Notes under the pieces: generated by a model
Seen by the model: the letters and a program-made list of their open reading frames with translations, nothing else
The model's database searches: none
What the model was told of the DNA's origin: nothing
Part shown: piece by piece, positions 23,636 to 35,128 of the stretch
Numbering within the stretch: the first letter of the stretch is position 1
Layout: the number at the start of each line of letters is the position of its first letter
Made by a program: the position numbers and the translations under genes
Assembly: GCF_040869045.1 (NCBI RefSeq)
Contig: NC_090321.1
Coordinates: 27,835,426 to 27,899,425, forward strand
From: Eurosta solidaginis
Taxonomy: Eukaryota; Arthropoda; Insecta; Diptera; Tephritidae
Length of the DNA: 64,000 nt
Reading direction: 5' to 3'

Positions 23636-24636
23636 GTTTTTATACTCAGCTGAGCAGAGCTCACAGATTATATTAATTTTGTTCGCATAACGGTACACCG
23701 TAACGGCATAAACTAATCGAGATAGATATAAACTTCTATATATCAAAATGATCTGGGCGAAAAAAGAAATTCATTTAGCCATGTCTGTCCATCCGCCCGT
23801 GTGTTCGTCTGTCCGTCTGCCCGTAAACACTATAACTTGAGTAAGTTTTGAGGTATCTTAATGAAATTTGGTATGTAAGTTCCTGGGCACTCATGTCAGA
23901 TCGCTGTTTCAAATGAACGAAATCTGACTATAACCACGCCCACTTTATCGATATCGAAAATTTCGAAACACCGAAAAAGTGCAATAATTCATTACCAAAG
24001 ACGGATAAAGCGATGAAACTTTGAAGGTGGGTTGATCTGGCAACGCAGAATAGAAAATTAATAAAATTTTGGAAAATGAAAAAATGCCATAATAACATAC
24101 CAAATACGAAAAAAGGGATGAAACAAGGTAATTGGATTGGTTTTTGACGCAAAATATAACTTTAGAATAAGCTTTGTAAAAAGGATGTGAAAAAGTTCTG
24201 CAGGGCGAAATCAAAAGCCTTTGAAATCATGGGAGGAATTAGCGGTACCCGACAGATGCTGTTCTGGGTCACCCTGTTTCACATTTTGTTCGATATCTCG
24301 AAAACGTCTTCACATATACAACTAAGGGCCACTCCCTTTTAAAATACTCATTAACACCTTTCATTTGATACCCATATCGTACAAACACATAGAGTCACTC
24401 CGGGTCCACCTTAAGGCGATGTCTCGAAAAGGCATCAACCAATAGAACTATGGTCCACTCCCTTTTAAAATACTCTTTAATACCTTCCATTTGATACCCA
24501 TGTCATACATACACATTCCAGGGTTACCCTAGGTTCATTTTCCTCTCATGGTGATTTTCCCTTATTTGGTCTTCAAAGCTCTCAGCTGAATATTTAATGT
24601 TCGGTTACACCCGAACTTAGCCTTCCTTACTTGTTT
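23636..24636 (+). mobile_element. DINE-like subfamily E, copy 2
   Basis: Left end TTTTTATACTCAGCTGAGCA, GTCY-type tract near 23780-23820, the block ATGAAATTTGGTATGTAAGT, about two of the 128-bp-type units near 24290-24540, and right end GGTTACACCCGAACTTAGCC ... CCTTACTTGTTT. Shorter than copy 47366-51378 mainly because the tandem part is short and some internal sequence is deleted. Confidence 0.75.
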
Positions 24637-24899
24637 CTCTTTTGTTTTGTACGTCTGAATGAAAAATACCGTAACTGTTGCCGTAGCAGGAACCGTGTTT
24701 TCCAAAACCGGTGTTGTACCGACCCGCGGTAATTTTTTTTTAGACCAGAAAGGTGTTCTGTGTAAAAAAAAAAAACCATGGATCGGGCCCCAATATTGTG
24801 GACCCGCACGCGATCGTTTTGTGTTTTTTGTAAATATCATTCGACAAAAATAAAATGTTTAATTTCCGCTTTCCGATTCGAAGCGCGTCTTTTGATACC

Positions 24900-25720
24900 A
24901 CCTTTGATAATTTTTGATAAAAATTAGATGGTACACCGTCTTTTAAAACGTTACCGCCTTTTGTTATACAAAGTACTGTTGATTCGACTATGCCCAATGT
25001 CTCCGATAGTGGTATTGATGGGTTCAGATTTTTGTCAGTCAAATGATACCAATTTGCTGTTTTTTGTCCACTCGACGATCGCAAGCTTCTCTATTATCTC
25101 GGTTGTGCTAGTTATTGTATATTTTTTCCTTAGTTCCAGAATATCCTTATCCTCCAGTATTGTAATAAAATATTTGGAAAGTTTCTTACATGGGGATGAG
25201 CCTCATTGGAGTGCCCGGCTTGTTGGATTTTGGTAGCGCGATAAGTGGAGGAGTCCATATGTTCATTTGGACTAATGTTTACTATATTTGTTGAACGTTT
25301 TATAGTGATTTTGATTTCTTTCTGGTATTCATGGGTAGGACTCTCTCCTACTCTACGGCGTTTCACTTTTTCGATGATTTTTTTCAGTTTTGTCTTTTTC
25401 GATTAAAATAGTGGTATTGCCTTTGTCCGCCTTAGCGGTGTCAATGTTGTTTTTCCTACGTGTATGCTGTAGATTCTGGATTGTTCATATTCTCCGTATT
25501 ACCTATTTGCACTTCATATGATTTCACCTCTTTGCTTATTATTTCTCTACACATGTATCTTGCATGCTCCTGTTCCTCATGTGGTATTAATGATGTTGCA
25601 ATCTCTACATCTAAAATCGCCTCCACCTGTTTTCTTTTTTCTGTTGGAAGATAGCAAAATTATCACATGATATTACATCACCTGTGATATCCCATAACAT
25701 AAAAATGTTGAGCGCGGAAT
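24900..25720 (-). pseudogene. Penelope-like element, decayed N-terminal/RT region
   Basis: On the minus strand the first frame (near 25655-25470) reads LPTEKRKQVEAILDVEIATS and on through HARYMCREIISKE. A second frame near 25440 reads NNIDTAKADKGNTTILIEK. The ADKGN motif and the preceding helical stretch match the region before the reverse transcriptase palm of Penelope-like elements. Later pieces (25366-24880) are open only in short shifted frames. Several frameshifts; not functional. It has opposite orientation to the better preserved copy at 27905-29526. Confidence 0.55.
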
Positions 25721-25721
25721 A

Positions 25722-26010
25722 TCTTATATATTATTTCTAATTGCTGTCTTTGTATGCATGTCCCTTTTCCGCTCTCATTTGGAATCCAAATCTATACATA
25801 AAGTTTTGGTTGTAAAGAAGAAGATTCGCGATATTATGAACATTTGATTAGAACTAGCGCTGCATTACCGGCAGTTGCCAACATTCGCCAGATGGCAGCA
25901 GAAGCGCATGGAAGTTTTTATTGATAGATGATTGATTGATAGAACAGCTTATTTCTGTTGATATTTGATATTAGACTTTTGTATTTTGTTGCGCAAAATT
26001 GCTACAGTCT
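25722..26010 (-). repeat. dispersed repeat J, copy 2
   Basis: Inverse match to 836-1230: ATTATTTCTAATTG, GGAATCCAAATCTATACATA, TTGGTTGTAAAG and CTGTTGATATTTGATATTAG occur in reversed order and complement. More compact than copy 1. Confidence 0.55.
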
Positions 26011-26067
26011 TGACTTTGTCATATAACTTTAGTGAAGAGTTCCTGCTTTGAAAGAATTACACAAAAA

Positions 26068-26452
26068 AACCCAGCGGGTTAGGGGTCAGAATATACCCGC
26101 GGCGACTAAAATACCAGATTGAAGGGGCTGTGTAGCGCAACCCTTTCAAGTTGCCAGCGCAATATATACCCAATTGTCAACCTCACCTATCCGTGGCGAA
26201 TCCTGTTTCACTAACAGACGAGGCTCTGGCGACCCCAAGTTCCTCATGGAACTTGGGGGTGGGGAGGGGGGGGGATGGCCTGAATATTTAATGTGGACAT
26301 ATAAATCGTTCCCGAGATGTTCGGGCTAGAAACTTAATGGTGCTGTGTTACCGGAGCGTACCGGATCTGTATCCGGCAAAGGACCATCACATCGATAACA
26401 CTCCCCAAAGCCTTCTAGGAGAAACCTTATCGCTACAACAACAACAACAACA
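26068..26452 (+). repeat. (CAA)-tailed dispersed repeat F, copy 4
   Basis: CCCAGCGGGTTAGGGG, CGACTAAAATACCAGATT, GAGGCTCTGGCGACCCCAAG, AAAGGACCATCACATCGAT, then CGCTACAACAACAACAACAA. Contains a G-rich run near 26265. Confidence 0.8.
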
Positions 26453-27904
26453 CAAAAAAATTTATTCACAAAGCCAAATGTATCAAGAGGTATCAACTGA
26501 AGGCTAAGTATTAACACCAAATCAACACGTTTAATTTCACTCATGGAATTTTGTATTTATTAATTTAAAATAAAAGTACCTCAGATAGTCAGCTCTCTCT
26601 TCTACCACGGTGGCCCAAATTTGGTTCGTGTTAATAAAATTTCAACTTAAGTTTTTAGTTTGAAATTGCTGATAACTTTTTTTTTACTTTTCGTGTTTTT
26701 GTGTGTGTAATAGCAAAATATTAAAGCCAAAGACGTTGCAAAATACCGTTCTACCTAAACGATATATATACATTTTATCATACCTTAAAAAAAAGTAAAT
26801 GGCCTCAATTATCTCTAAATGCACCAATAAAGTGTATTAAATGAAGTTAAACAAAATAACAGCAGACATTCATTAAATTTTGAATATAGCAAATTTGAGT
26901 GAATATAAATATTGGTAAACCAAAAATAATAACAAACTATAATAAAGCGTTCAAGTAACTTAAAAAAGAACACAGCATAAAAAAAGTTATGATGCAAAAT
27001 TGATCGGATGGCGCGAAAAAGAAACATAAAAAATTCAGAAAAAACGTGCAATTATTTCAAGTGAGCAATGGCCATTAAACGTTCAAAAACTATAATAATT
27101 TGTAGTAATTGGTTTAGGCGAAAATACTACCGAAATTGAGAAGCACTAATCGATATAGCGTGCAGCAAATAAACGATAGGGTGATTCGCATAGCCTTGCA
27201 AAGCGCGCTTTGCACGGATTGTTTATAAACTACGATGAAATATGCAAGGCCACGATAGCATTCCATTGCGAAGTTTTGGCATACATTGGTAAAAAGCGTC
27301 AAAAATTTGATACTGAAAATAACAAAATACGACGAACAAATATAAAAACAATTGCTCAATCTTTTCGCGAGCAAAATGAGAGAAATACCGTCGAAGCAGG
27401 TTTGTTTTTCGGTTCCCTCAAATAAGTTGCACGAAAAAAATACAAGTCGTGCACCGTTTGCAAGACAAAGTGAATCTCCCTAATATTGAACTACTTAAAT
27501 CAAGCAGGAACAATAGCAGTGCAGGACTTGATAGAATTCAGGTGTGCATATTTGATGAAATGGAAGAAATGAAAAGAAATGTGATGGTGGAAGTAAGAGA
27601 AAAAGTAAAATGATAATCAACAACAATGTATACAATATAATACTATTACGAACTATGGGTAAATATGATTTGTATATAGATCCCAGCAGGGAAAAAAACG
27701 AACTGCAAACTGAGTACAAGTTAGTTTCAAATAAGCCGAAGAACACTTTTAACTGTTTATTGGCTTCTTTGAAAAAAGCTAACTAGTTTTGTAAGGAAAT
27801 TTTCGAAATAAAGAGTTAGTGGTGGCTTTTCCAACACTACTTTTCAACTAACTAAATGTCAATATTATATGTTTGTTTTGAGTGCTAAGCGACGCAAATA
27901 TCTA
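26453..27904. other. no gene seen
   Basis: AT-rich sequence. The frame at 27210-27425 has ordinary-looking composition, but I recognise no domain and it has no partner frame or signal. Confidence 0.45.
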
Positions 27905-27989
27905 GTGAAAACAAAAAACACGTTAAATTCCTTTTCGTCACTTAATATATTTTTTATTGTATTATAAAAATAATAATACTTTTCAATAC

Positions 27990-28609
27990 AAAATTACAAG
28001 GCGCACAAACCGGGAAATACATTTCGACCAATAATTGCTGGTTATACTTTCCCTACATCTAATATAGCCAGATGGCTGACCAATTACTTTAATAGTCTTA
28101 AAAGCTTTGATGCATTTTCCATAAATAATTCTTTGGAATTAATATCGAAAATAAAAGATGTACGACTGAGCTCAAATGAATGCTTTGCGTCATTCGATAT
28201 ATCCTCGTATTTCTCCAGCATGCCGAAGAAAGGAGCCTTGGATGCGCTACTTGCTTGGCTCGATATGCAAAACATTAATCCCTCGATCGCTGGTGCTTTA
28301 TTTGAACTAACCGTTTTATGCGTGAACCAGTCATTTTTCCAGTTTAGAGGCGAATTCTTCAAACAAACCGATGGCTTACCGATGGGATTAAATATAAGCC
28401 CCTTCTTATGCAACCTTTTTATGAACACTGTCGAAGAACAATTAATCCAGAGCTCACTTTTGCCACGGGTATATTTTCGATATGTAGATGATTGCGTGGT
28501 CGTTATTGAGAAGGAACAAATAGAAAACACGCTTAACTTATTTAATTCAATTATACACAATATCGACGGATTTATAGAATTCGAATTCGCTCAGCTGCAG
28601 CGCATTTAA
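27990..28609 (+). pseudogene. Penelope-like reverse transcriptase fragment
   Basis: The frame is open upstream of its first methionine back to the inverted repeat and reads HKPGNTFRPIIAGYTFPTSN, then ECFASFDISSYFSSMP (palm, first catalytic aspartate), GLPMGLNISPFLCNLFM (motif B) and VYFRYVDDCVVV (YVDD catalytic box). These are the core motifs of the Penelope-like reverse transcriptase, related to telomerase. The N-terminal third of the usual protein is absent, and the frame ends in the thumb region where a frameshift separates it from later parts. Not an intact gene. Confidence 0.8.
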
Positions 28610-29150
28610 AAGAGAAAAAGAGAAGATAATAAGTATAGCTGAAACGAATGGGTACTGCCCTAATATCATCATACAGCTAATTAAGAGGCACCAAATAAAA
28701 GAGGAAAGAAGAGAATGCACCTGGTTCTTCGATACAGTGGGCAAAAATGGTGGCAACGCTATTTGTAGTATCGCTTACGATGCACATTATTTCAACAATA
28801 TTAAAAAAGTTTTCAACAAAACACACGTTAAGGTTGTTCAAAAAACAAAAACAAAGCTGAAGTCTGCTTAAATCGACGAAGGACAAGTGTGACAATTTAG
28901 ATAAGCCTGGAGTTTATTCGGTCACATGCTCACAAATCAATAACGACGGAGATGTATATGGCGCAAAATACATAGGCCAGTCGACTCGCACTGTACGCAT
29001 CAGGATGAACGAACATTTGAATTATATCAAAAATATCGAACCGAAAAGTGGAATTGCAGAGCACGCTTTATTGAACGAGCACTTATTGAGTGAGCATGAC
29101 TGTAAAGCGATTAAATCGAAATCTAATATCAATAGATTAAATATCTTGTA
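28610..29150 (+). pseudogene. Penelope-like C-terminal region with GIY-YIG endonuclease
   Basis: A shifted frame continues the linker (HQIKEERRECTWFFDTVGKN). From 28903 another frame reads KPGVYSVTCSQINNDGDVYG and AKYIGQSTRTVRIRMNEHLN. The GVY and YIG cores, the arginines and the glutamate/histidine that follow match the GIY-YIG nuclease used by endonuclease-bearing Penelope-like elements to nick target DNA. At least two frameshifts separate it from the reverse transcriptase, so the protein cannot be made as one chain. Confidence 0.75.
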
Positions 29151-29536
29151 ATCGTTAAATATTTATGTAAACAAAAATGTCGCGGTGAATCGGGATATTG
29201 GCCCACTGTACTCTACTCTTTTTTCAGCCATACAGTAAACTTAATATTTGCTTGCTATTGTTATTGTTATTGTCATTGCACATTTTCTCATTACTTTTGT
29301 TATATGTAGCTACTGTATTTAGTAAATTAGGTTTGCGTATTTTTAATATTTATGGACTTATTCTGCGATATATGTATTAGACAATGTTTAGTTGAACACT
29401 ACCAACTGAGGATGGCACCACGCGAGTGCTGAAACAATTTTGTATTGAAAAGTATTATTGTTTCTATAATACAATAAAAAATATATTAAGCGACGAAAAG
29501 GAGTTTTACGTGTTTTTCGTTTTCACCAGATAAATA

Positions 29537-29917
29537 AAAATAAAAAAAAAAAAAACAAAAAAAAATAAATGTAAGGCGCGATAACCTCCGAAGAGATCTA
29601 AGGCCGAGCTTCTCTTCCAATTTGCGTCGTGCTCCTCTTGATTTTTCCCTACAAATTGGCCGGACGGGACCTACATGTTTTATGCCGACTCCGAACGGCA
29701 TCTGCAAGGCAGATGAGTTTTCACTGAGAGCTTTTCATGGCAGAAATACAATCGGAGCGCTTGCCAGACACTGCCGAGGGGCGACCCCGCTTAGAAAAAT
29801 TTTCTTCTAATTGAAAAATCTTATTTCTAAAATTTTTGATGTTGCTTTGCCCGGGAGTTGAACCCAGGGCATACGGTGTGATAGGCGGAGCACGCTACCA
29901 TCACACCACGGTGGCCG
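29537..29917 (-). mobile_element. full-length tRNA-derived SINE S with 11-bp target duplication
   Basis: The tRNA-like head is on the minus strand at 29917-29855: box A-like TGGTGTGATGGTAGCGTGC and box B-like GGGTTCAACTCCC. The body has the blocks CTCGGCAGTGTCTGGCAAGC, ATTTCTGCCATGAAAAGC, AGGAGCACGACGCAAATTGG and TTAGATCTCTTCGGAGGTTA, ending in a T-rich tail (CATTTATTTTTTTTTG). Perfect direct repeats CCAGATAAATA flank it (29526-29536, 29918-29928). Fragments lie at 12452, 35129 and perhaps 56268. Transcription would be by pol III from the internal boxes. Confidence 0.85.
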
Positions 29918-30225
29918 CCAGATAAATATCAACAGTTTACTCACTACCGCTCCTTCTCACACTCCCAGTTCTACTACTTCCTATTCCACTCACACTGCTT
30001 CTTCCTGTCCCACTATAACACACATTGAATACCTGCTTCACCTGACTGACCGATTTCAATATGGATAGACAGTTGAAACCACCTGCTGCCCATCAATGTT
30101 CCTTCTTGCGATGTATAAACTCTTTCAGTAAACAGAGGTATTTGTGGTATTGGGCCTTCTGCAAAAAATTATTGATATATTTTCTTTATCTCTCTCTCCT
30201 CTAGCACAACCTCTCTTAATTTTTC

Positions 30226-30625
30226 TTGTTGTTGTTGTTGTTATTGTTGTTGTAGCAATAAGGATACTCCCCGAAGGCTTTGGGGAGTGTTACTGTTGTT
30301 GATGGTACTTTGCCGGATACATTAAAGGACTAACCCGGCCATTTCGGGAACGATTTGGTATGACCACATGAAACTTTCTAGGCCATCCCGCCCTCTTCCC
30401 AGATCTATGAAGAACTTGGGGTCGCCAGAGCCTCGTCTGTTAAAAAAACAGGATTCGCCACGGGTAGGCGAGATTAACAATTGGGTAGGTGAAGCTATAT
30501 ATTGCGCTGGCAACCACTCGAAAGACTTGTGCTACACAACCTCTTGAATCAATTTGGTATTTTATTCGCCTCTTACGACAAGCATACCTGCCGCTAGTAT
30601 ATTCTAAGCCCCCTTACCTGATGGG
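30226..30625 (-). repeat. (CAA)-tailed dispersed repeat F, copy 5
   Basis: Minus-strand copy. The tail appears as TTGTTGTTGTTGTTATTG near 30226, followed by CTCCCCGAAGGCTTTGGGGA, CCTCGTCTGTT and the GCGCTGGCAACC end. Confidence 0.8.
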
Positions 30626-31265
30626 GGACTTAATTTTTCTTCATCGCCGTCCATTATCTTGCTCTCTCCTTCTTATCGTTCGCGCGCACTTTTTTCTATT
30701 CCTACTTTCTTTCCACTCGTTCGCCCTCTCGCTACTTAGCTTCCTCTCCTCCTTCTCTTTCTCTTAAACACGATTAATCACAATAGTTCAGGTCATGTTG
30801 CAATTTCCGAAAAGAAAAGGGCTTTAAGTAATAACCTAGTTAAGAGAGCACCCATGTACCACACTTTAAGCAAATAGCGCCATTAAAACGACTTTATAGG
30901 AAAGGTCGACCGCTGGCCCACATCCAGGAATGAACACTCTCCCGAATATTAACATGGTCAAAGAGGTGCCTCGGTACTAAATTTCAAGAAAATCACTCCA
31001 TCAAAAATTTTTTTTTAGAATAGGTCGGCCTCTGTTTTACTTCCTGGCAATATAAAAAATAGGACCAAACTGTAAATATTTAGCATCATCAAATTCACAC
31101 AAAATTTCAACAAAATCGATCCAATCGTTTGGGAGTAGTTTGATAACAACCACACGAACAGAACAAATATACATATAGATATAGCATTTGTAGTCGGGAT
31201 ATGCTCTCGGGGTTTGAAATATGGTCACACGGCGCGAAAGCACTTTAGACCCCACCCACAAGGTT
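30626..31265. repeat. pyrimidine-rich tract, then probable dispersed repeat
   Basis: 30630-30770 is C/T-rich low complexity. From 30890 to 31170, phrases such as AAATTTCAAGAAAATCACTC and AATCGTTTGGGAGTAGTTTG have the texture of a dispersed insect repeat, but no second copy of it occurs in this window. Confidence 0.3.
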
Positions 31266-31329
31266 AGTGTTTGGCATTTTTTTTTAAATCATAGGGGCTG
31301 TCATTTTCTATGGAAAAGGTTTTACCAGG

Positions 31330-32000
31330 ATTAGAAATCAAATCCTATTTGATTCTATTTATCAACAGTCTTTTGAACGGCAGGATTGTCACAGTGAAGC
31401 TTCAGAATCTCAGATATAGGTAAGAAGTGATACGTCGCGGGTCTGGTTCGCCTATGTTAGGTAGTGTTCGTAAACGAACTATTCCGAGACCTCAAAAGTA
31501 GAGGTTGCCAACTGATGGCCTATGCTGACGACCCAGCAATCTTTGTCAGGGGTGCCTTATTCAGGGACACTTTGCTACGCTACCTAGGAAGTTATTATAA
31601 AAAAAGGCGCAAAATCCATCTTCAGACCAACCTCCATTGGCGTTCGCTGGTACAAAACGCTGTGGTCTCTTTCCAAAGGTTGTACTTTGGCTGTATGATC
31701 TAATAAGAAAGCCGATCGTCTTCTTTGAAGTGCTGGTCTGGTAGAGCGCTAGATGGGAAAGTTGGAAGGGGTTAACTCTGTTAGGAACCCGAATTCAACC
31801 GCAATTTTAGTCTTCCCGACCACTGAAGCGTATTCCATGCGAAAGTCACTGCTAAAATGTATGTGGTGGACGTAATGCCTTCCATCGCGTTATGTGTTGG
31901 GGAGCTAAAAATATACGAGGAAAGTCAGGCGTCAATCAAAGCGCAGAGCTCCAGTAGGGATTATTTGTTTCACAGAGTAAGCTCTAGTTAGTTAAGCAAG
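31330..32000 (+). pseudogene. LINE reverse transcriptase fragment (R1/LOA-like)
   Basis: SLLNGRIVTVKLQNLRYR, then in another frame FVNELFRDLKSRGCQLMAYA directly followed by DDPAIFVRG. The NEL.RDL...GC..MAYADD.AI.VRG block is the catalytic palm box of R1/I-group LINE reverse transcriptases. Downstream, NLHWRSLVQNAVVSFQRLYF and a stretch with MPSIALCVGELKIYEESQAS continue the layout in disrupted frames. Truncated and frameshifted. Confidence 0.65.
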
Positions 32001-32273
32001 CGCTGTGCTGACGATTTTTCCGATTGTGGAAATCGTTCCGGTTCACTTGACATATGTAAGTATAGCAGAAAATTTTAAGATAAAGCAATGGGATGTTTTA
32101 CTATAAAAATATTCAAAGTTGTGTGACATTTACGATTTATGGAGTACGCTGACTGAACCCGTAAAACCGAATTACGATATCGGTCATAGGTTCACGTATA
32201 ACCTGATACCAAATAAGAAATATTATGAAACGAATATTTCGATCATGGAGTACACGTTTCGTGTCCACATCTG
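32001..32273. other. no gene seen
   Basis: Unassigned sequence between a LINE fragment and MITE G copy 2. Confidence 0.5.
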
Positions 32274-32548
32274 GATCATGGCTTAACTACATGGTTGGCT
32301 CATCTCATCAGCTGATTTTATTTATTTTTTTTTTTTCCGTTCACTAGAGTAGGGTTTGTCACAAAGAGATGGCAAACTCAAAATGAAACCAACACATTGA
32401 CAACATTTTCTTACAACAAACAAAAACTGCTAAGTTTTATGATTTCATTCCATTCCGTTCGCATAACATCAACACGCAGATTTTGACAATCTGAACAAAG
32501 GTATGTTGTTGCTGTAGAGATGAGCCAAACATATAGTTGAACCATGAT
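32274..32548. mobile_element. MITE G, copy 2, with ~31-bp terminal inverted repeats
   Basis: The left end ATCATGGCTTAACTACATGG and the right end (reverse-complemented ATCATGGTTCAACTATATGT) continue as complementary sequence to GGCTCATCTC. The ~275-bp interior matches the other two copies. No coding frame. The CATG-palindromic tips make the target duplication hard to define. Confidence 0.75.
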
Positions 32549-34489
32549 TTGGACAAAGCAGAGGAAAATTTTTTTAAATTTTAAAGAAAAGTGCAAGGTT
32601 CAAAAAACAACTTGTAGCATGGCGAGAAAAGAACAACATTTTCTCATTTAAAACTTTTTTTTTTGACAAATAGTTTTTTGACTTAAGCTTGATTTTTCAG
32701 TGGCTGCCATAGTAACGCTGCATAACTTTCCCGTTGACTTTTTGTAGTTAACTGAAAGTGAGTTACTTTTCGGAATCCAACAAAATAGTCAGCTATTAGC
32801 TAATTCTTTTTTTTTTTTTTTGCGTTTGATAATTTTTTCCTGCAGGGATACTATATTATTAATAACACTCACGTTAAACTGTCGCAATCAAGCAAGCCAG
32901 CTATAGCGGCAAAAGGTGCTGGCGACGGTATTTTGGCACTTTTCGGCCAAATGAAAATGAAGTGCCTGCGATGGCCGACATTTTACACCAAACCAAAAGC
33001 AAACGAAAAAAAAAAAAAAACAAAAAACAAACAAACACATTAAAGTACACTTAGCACTCATGCAAGCACAGCGTTGCAACGTGCCTTCCAAACACACACA
33101 CACACAATATACCGCCTGATACTTGTACCTATCTGTAATAGCTGAGAATTGGGACGTTCATTGTTCGTCATTCAGGCCATCTCCCACAACTGCCACGTTT
33201 GTTAAAAGCATGTTGCACATTGTTTTGTGGCATGAAGTGTTTGCAATTAGGACGTGATCCCATTAAAATGAATAAGGCTATGGTAAAATGTTGATGAAAA
33301 GTTTCACCTGAAAATTATTTGGCTTTCATTATTTTGTATTGCATTTCTATAATAAAATGTATATAAGTTGAAAAAAAAAATGCTTTCCCTGAAATTTTCT
33401 CACTTGATTAGCTGATATGATAATTTTTAAATGTCAAAATGCTTGAATATGGGAAATTTACTCATATAAAAACCGAAGGTGATTTTTTGATGTGATGTCA
33501 ATGCTTGTGACCCAAACGTGCAATTCTTTTATACTTGACCAAAATGTTTGTGGCATTTTTGATGTTTTTTTTTTTTTTGTTTATCAAAAATTTCATCGAC
33601 TTAAATTTCAGCTTAATTTTTTTTTTCAACTGCACAGAATTGGTAGCCAGTAACTTTTTTTTCATAGTAAGCATCGGAACCCTTCAATTCCAAAACTCCT
33701 ACGGTCTAAATAAAATTTTTCTCTGGTACTACCGTAAAGGTTTGCGGCAAAGGAGGCTCCGATCTGTGTCATCCGTTCTGTAAGTCCCTTTTATGTAATG
33801 TAATTATACACTTTTTCTCATATTCAAGATTTTTTTTTTGTTTTATTATTTTTGCTTTATTTCTTTTTACACGCTATTTTGCTTTATTACTATTTTTGCT
33901 ATTTTTTAATTTTTGATTTTATGTAATTCTACTTGTTTTGTATGGTTTCAATAATTACATACTCGGATGTCTTTAGTTGTACCGGTTGAAGAGACCTCGT
34001 CTCCTTTATTATTTGATTCCTTATTTGCTTCTAATGGTAGCTGCAAAGACAGCACCTAAGATCCCTTTATATAGTCTGGTAGATGCTATCGCGGCACTAG
34101 CTTAGGATAATTTTTAACCCCTTCACTATGTGTACGATGACTCCGCATACTCCTTTTCATATTTTGTTACTATCAAGCATCTGACCGGCCAATTTCTTGG
34201 GAGTGTAATATTCCCAAATATGCTACGCAGTCCCCCATCTATAGCTATAGGACCTTGGACATTCCAGCAATACACGGCATACGCACTCTACCGATAGTTT
34301 GATTCTATAATCTGTGGAAAAAAATTAGCGGTTTGTTAAAAGCCTAGAGCAAAGGCGGGTCCAGAACTCGATGCATATTGTGGTAGATATCCCAACCCCT
34401 TTGGGAAATATAAAAAGAGACACGCCAGGTCATATGCAAGTCCAAAGATACAAGACTTTGAAGTTTGCTACTATTTCTTAGGATGAAGA
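32549..34489. other. no gene seen; A- and T-run rich
   Basis: Long A or T runs (near 32805, 33008, 33565, 33830). A short CA repeat at about 33093-33106. No supported gene. Confidence 0.5.
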
Positions 34490-34665
34490 TTTCTGGCCAA
34501 AATGTGGGCTTTGTGAAGAAATGGTTAAACGCATTCTTTGTTCTTGTCCTGCGTTCCAGGAATAAAATATCCGGCTGTACGGGGTGACAGATTTATCAAT
34601 TCTTGAATCATCAATTAACCTAGATTTTACAAAACTTCTACACCTTTTTCAGTTTTTATTGCATT
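34490..34665 (+). pseudogene. LINE ORF2 C-terminal zinc-knuckle fragment
   Basis: The frame reads FWPKCGLCEEMVKRILCSCP then AFQE, stop, and SILESSINLDFTKLLHLFQ. Spacing C-x2-C-x8-C-x-C plus the following DL...L..F pattern matches the C-terminal CCHC-like block of R1-type LINE ORF2. It has one in-frame stop. It directly precedes the minisatellite. Confidence 0.6.
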
Positions 34666-34942
34666 CACTACAATTTCTTATTCCGAAAGCTGAAATTTAT
34701 ATTCAGAATTCTCAATTCATATTCAAAAAGTAACATATAGAAAGTTACGATTGATATTGAGAAGTGTATTATTGATATTCAGAAGTGTATTATTGATATT
34801 CAGAAATTTATAATAAATATTCAGAAATTTATTTCGCATTCAGAAAACTACAATTAGTATTCAGAAAATTACAATTCCTATTTAGATTTATCAGGTCTTG
34901 AAGCAGCAGTTAGGTCGATTTCTAGAAAACTTGTAAGTGCAT

Positions 34943-35116
34943 TAGGGCAAACTCGCTTTGGGATATAAAATTTTCTAACAAAATTAGGGAAGCTCGAAAT
35001 TCATTCATTCATTTAGACCTATGGTCCCATGGACAATATTACTCAGTATGACCCATAGTTTCAGAAACTGGATGTGTATCTGAAGCTTTTTTCTCCATAC
35101 AATTTGACCCGCCCTA
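34943..35116. mobile_element. short MITE related to the fold-back family
   Basis: Tips TAGGGC...GCCCTA. The right end, reverse-complemented, TAGGGCGGGTCAAATTGTAT, closely resembles the tip of the elements at 10576 and 51684. Flanks AAGTGCAT and ATGTGCAA agree at six of eight positions, a possible decayed duplication. Confidence 0.5.
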
Positions 35117-35128
35117 ATGTGCAATTAA

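Larger units (their letters stand above)
27905..29526 (+). mobile_element. Penelope-like element, 5'-truncated, with inverted terminal copies
   Basis: The right end (29435-29526) is repeated in inverse orientation at the left end (27905-27998): AAGTATTATTG...ATATATTAAG versus CTTAATATAT...AATACTTTTC. Inverted terminal copies are a known habit of Penelope elements. Between them lie a reverse transcriptase region and a GIY-YIG region in that order, as in Penelope-like elements. AAATATC occurs within a few bases of both outer ends and may be a target duplication. A SINE has inserted at the right edge. Confidence 0.8.

Noticed and set aside
24562..25084. Overlapping frames of 60-114 codons on the minus strand
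   Set aside because: Partly the terminus of a DINE-like element and partly decayed Penelope-like sequence; no separate gene supported.
28084..28560. 158-codon minus-strand frame
   Set aside because: Antisense shadow of the Penelope-like reverse transcriptase, which has clear motifs on the plus strand.
29855..29917. tRNA gene on the minus strand
   Set aside because: It is the head of a SINE with a clear body, tail and target duplication.
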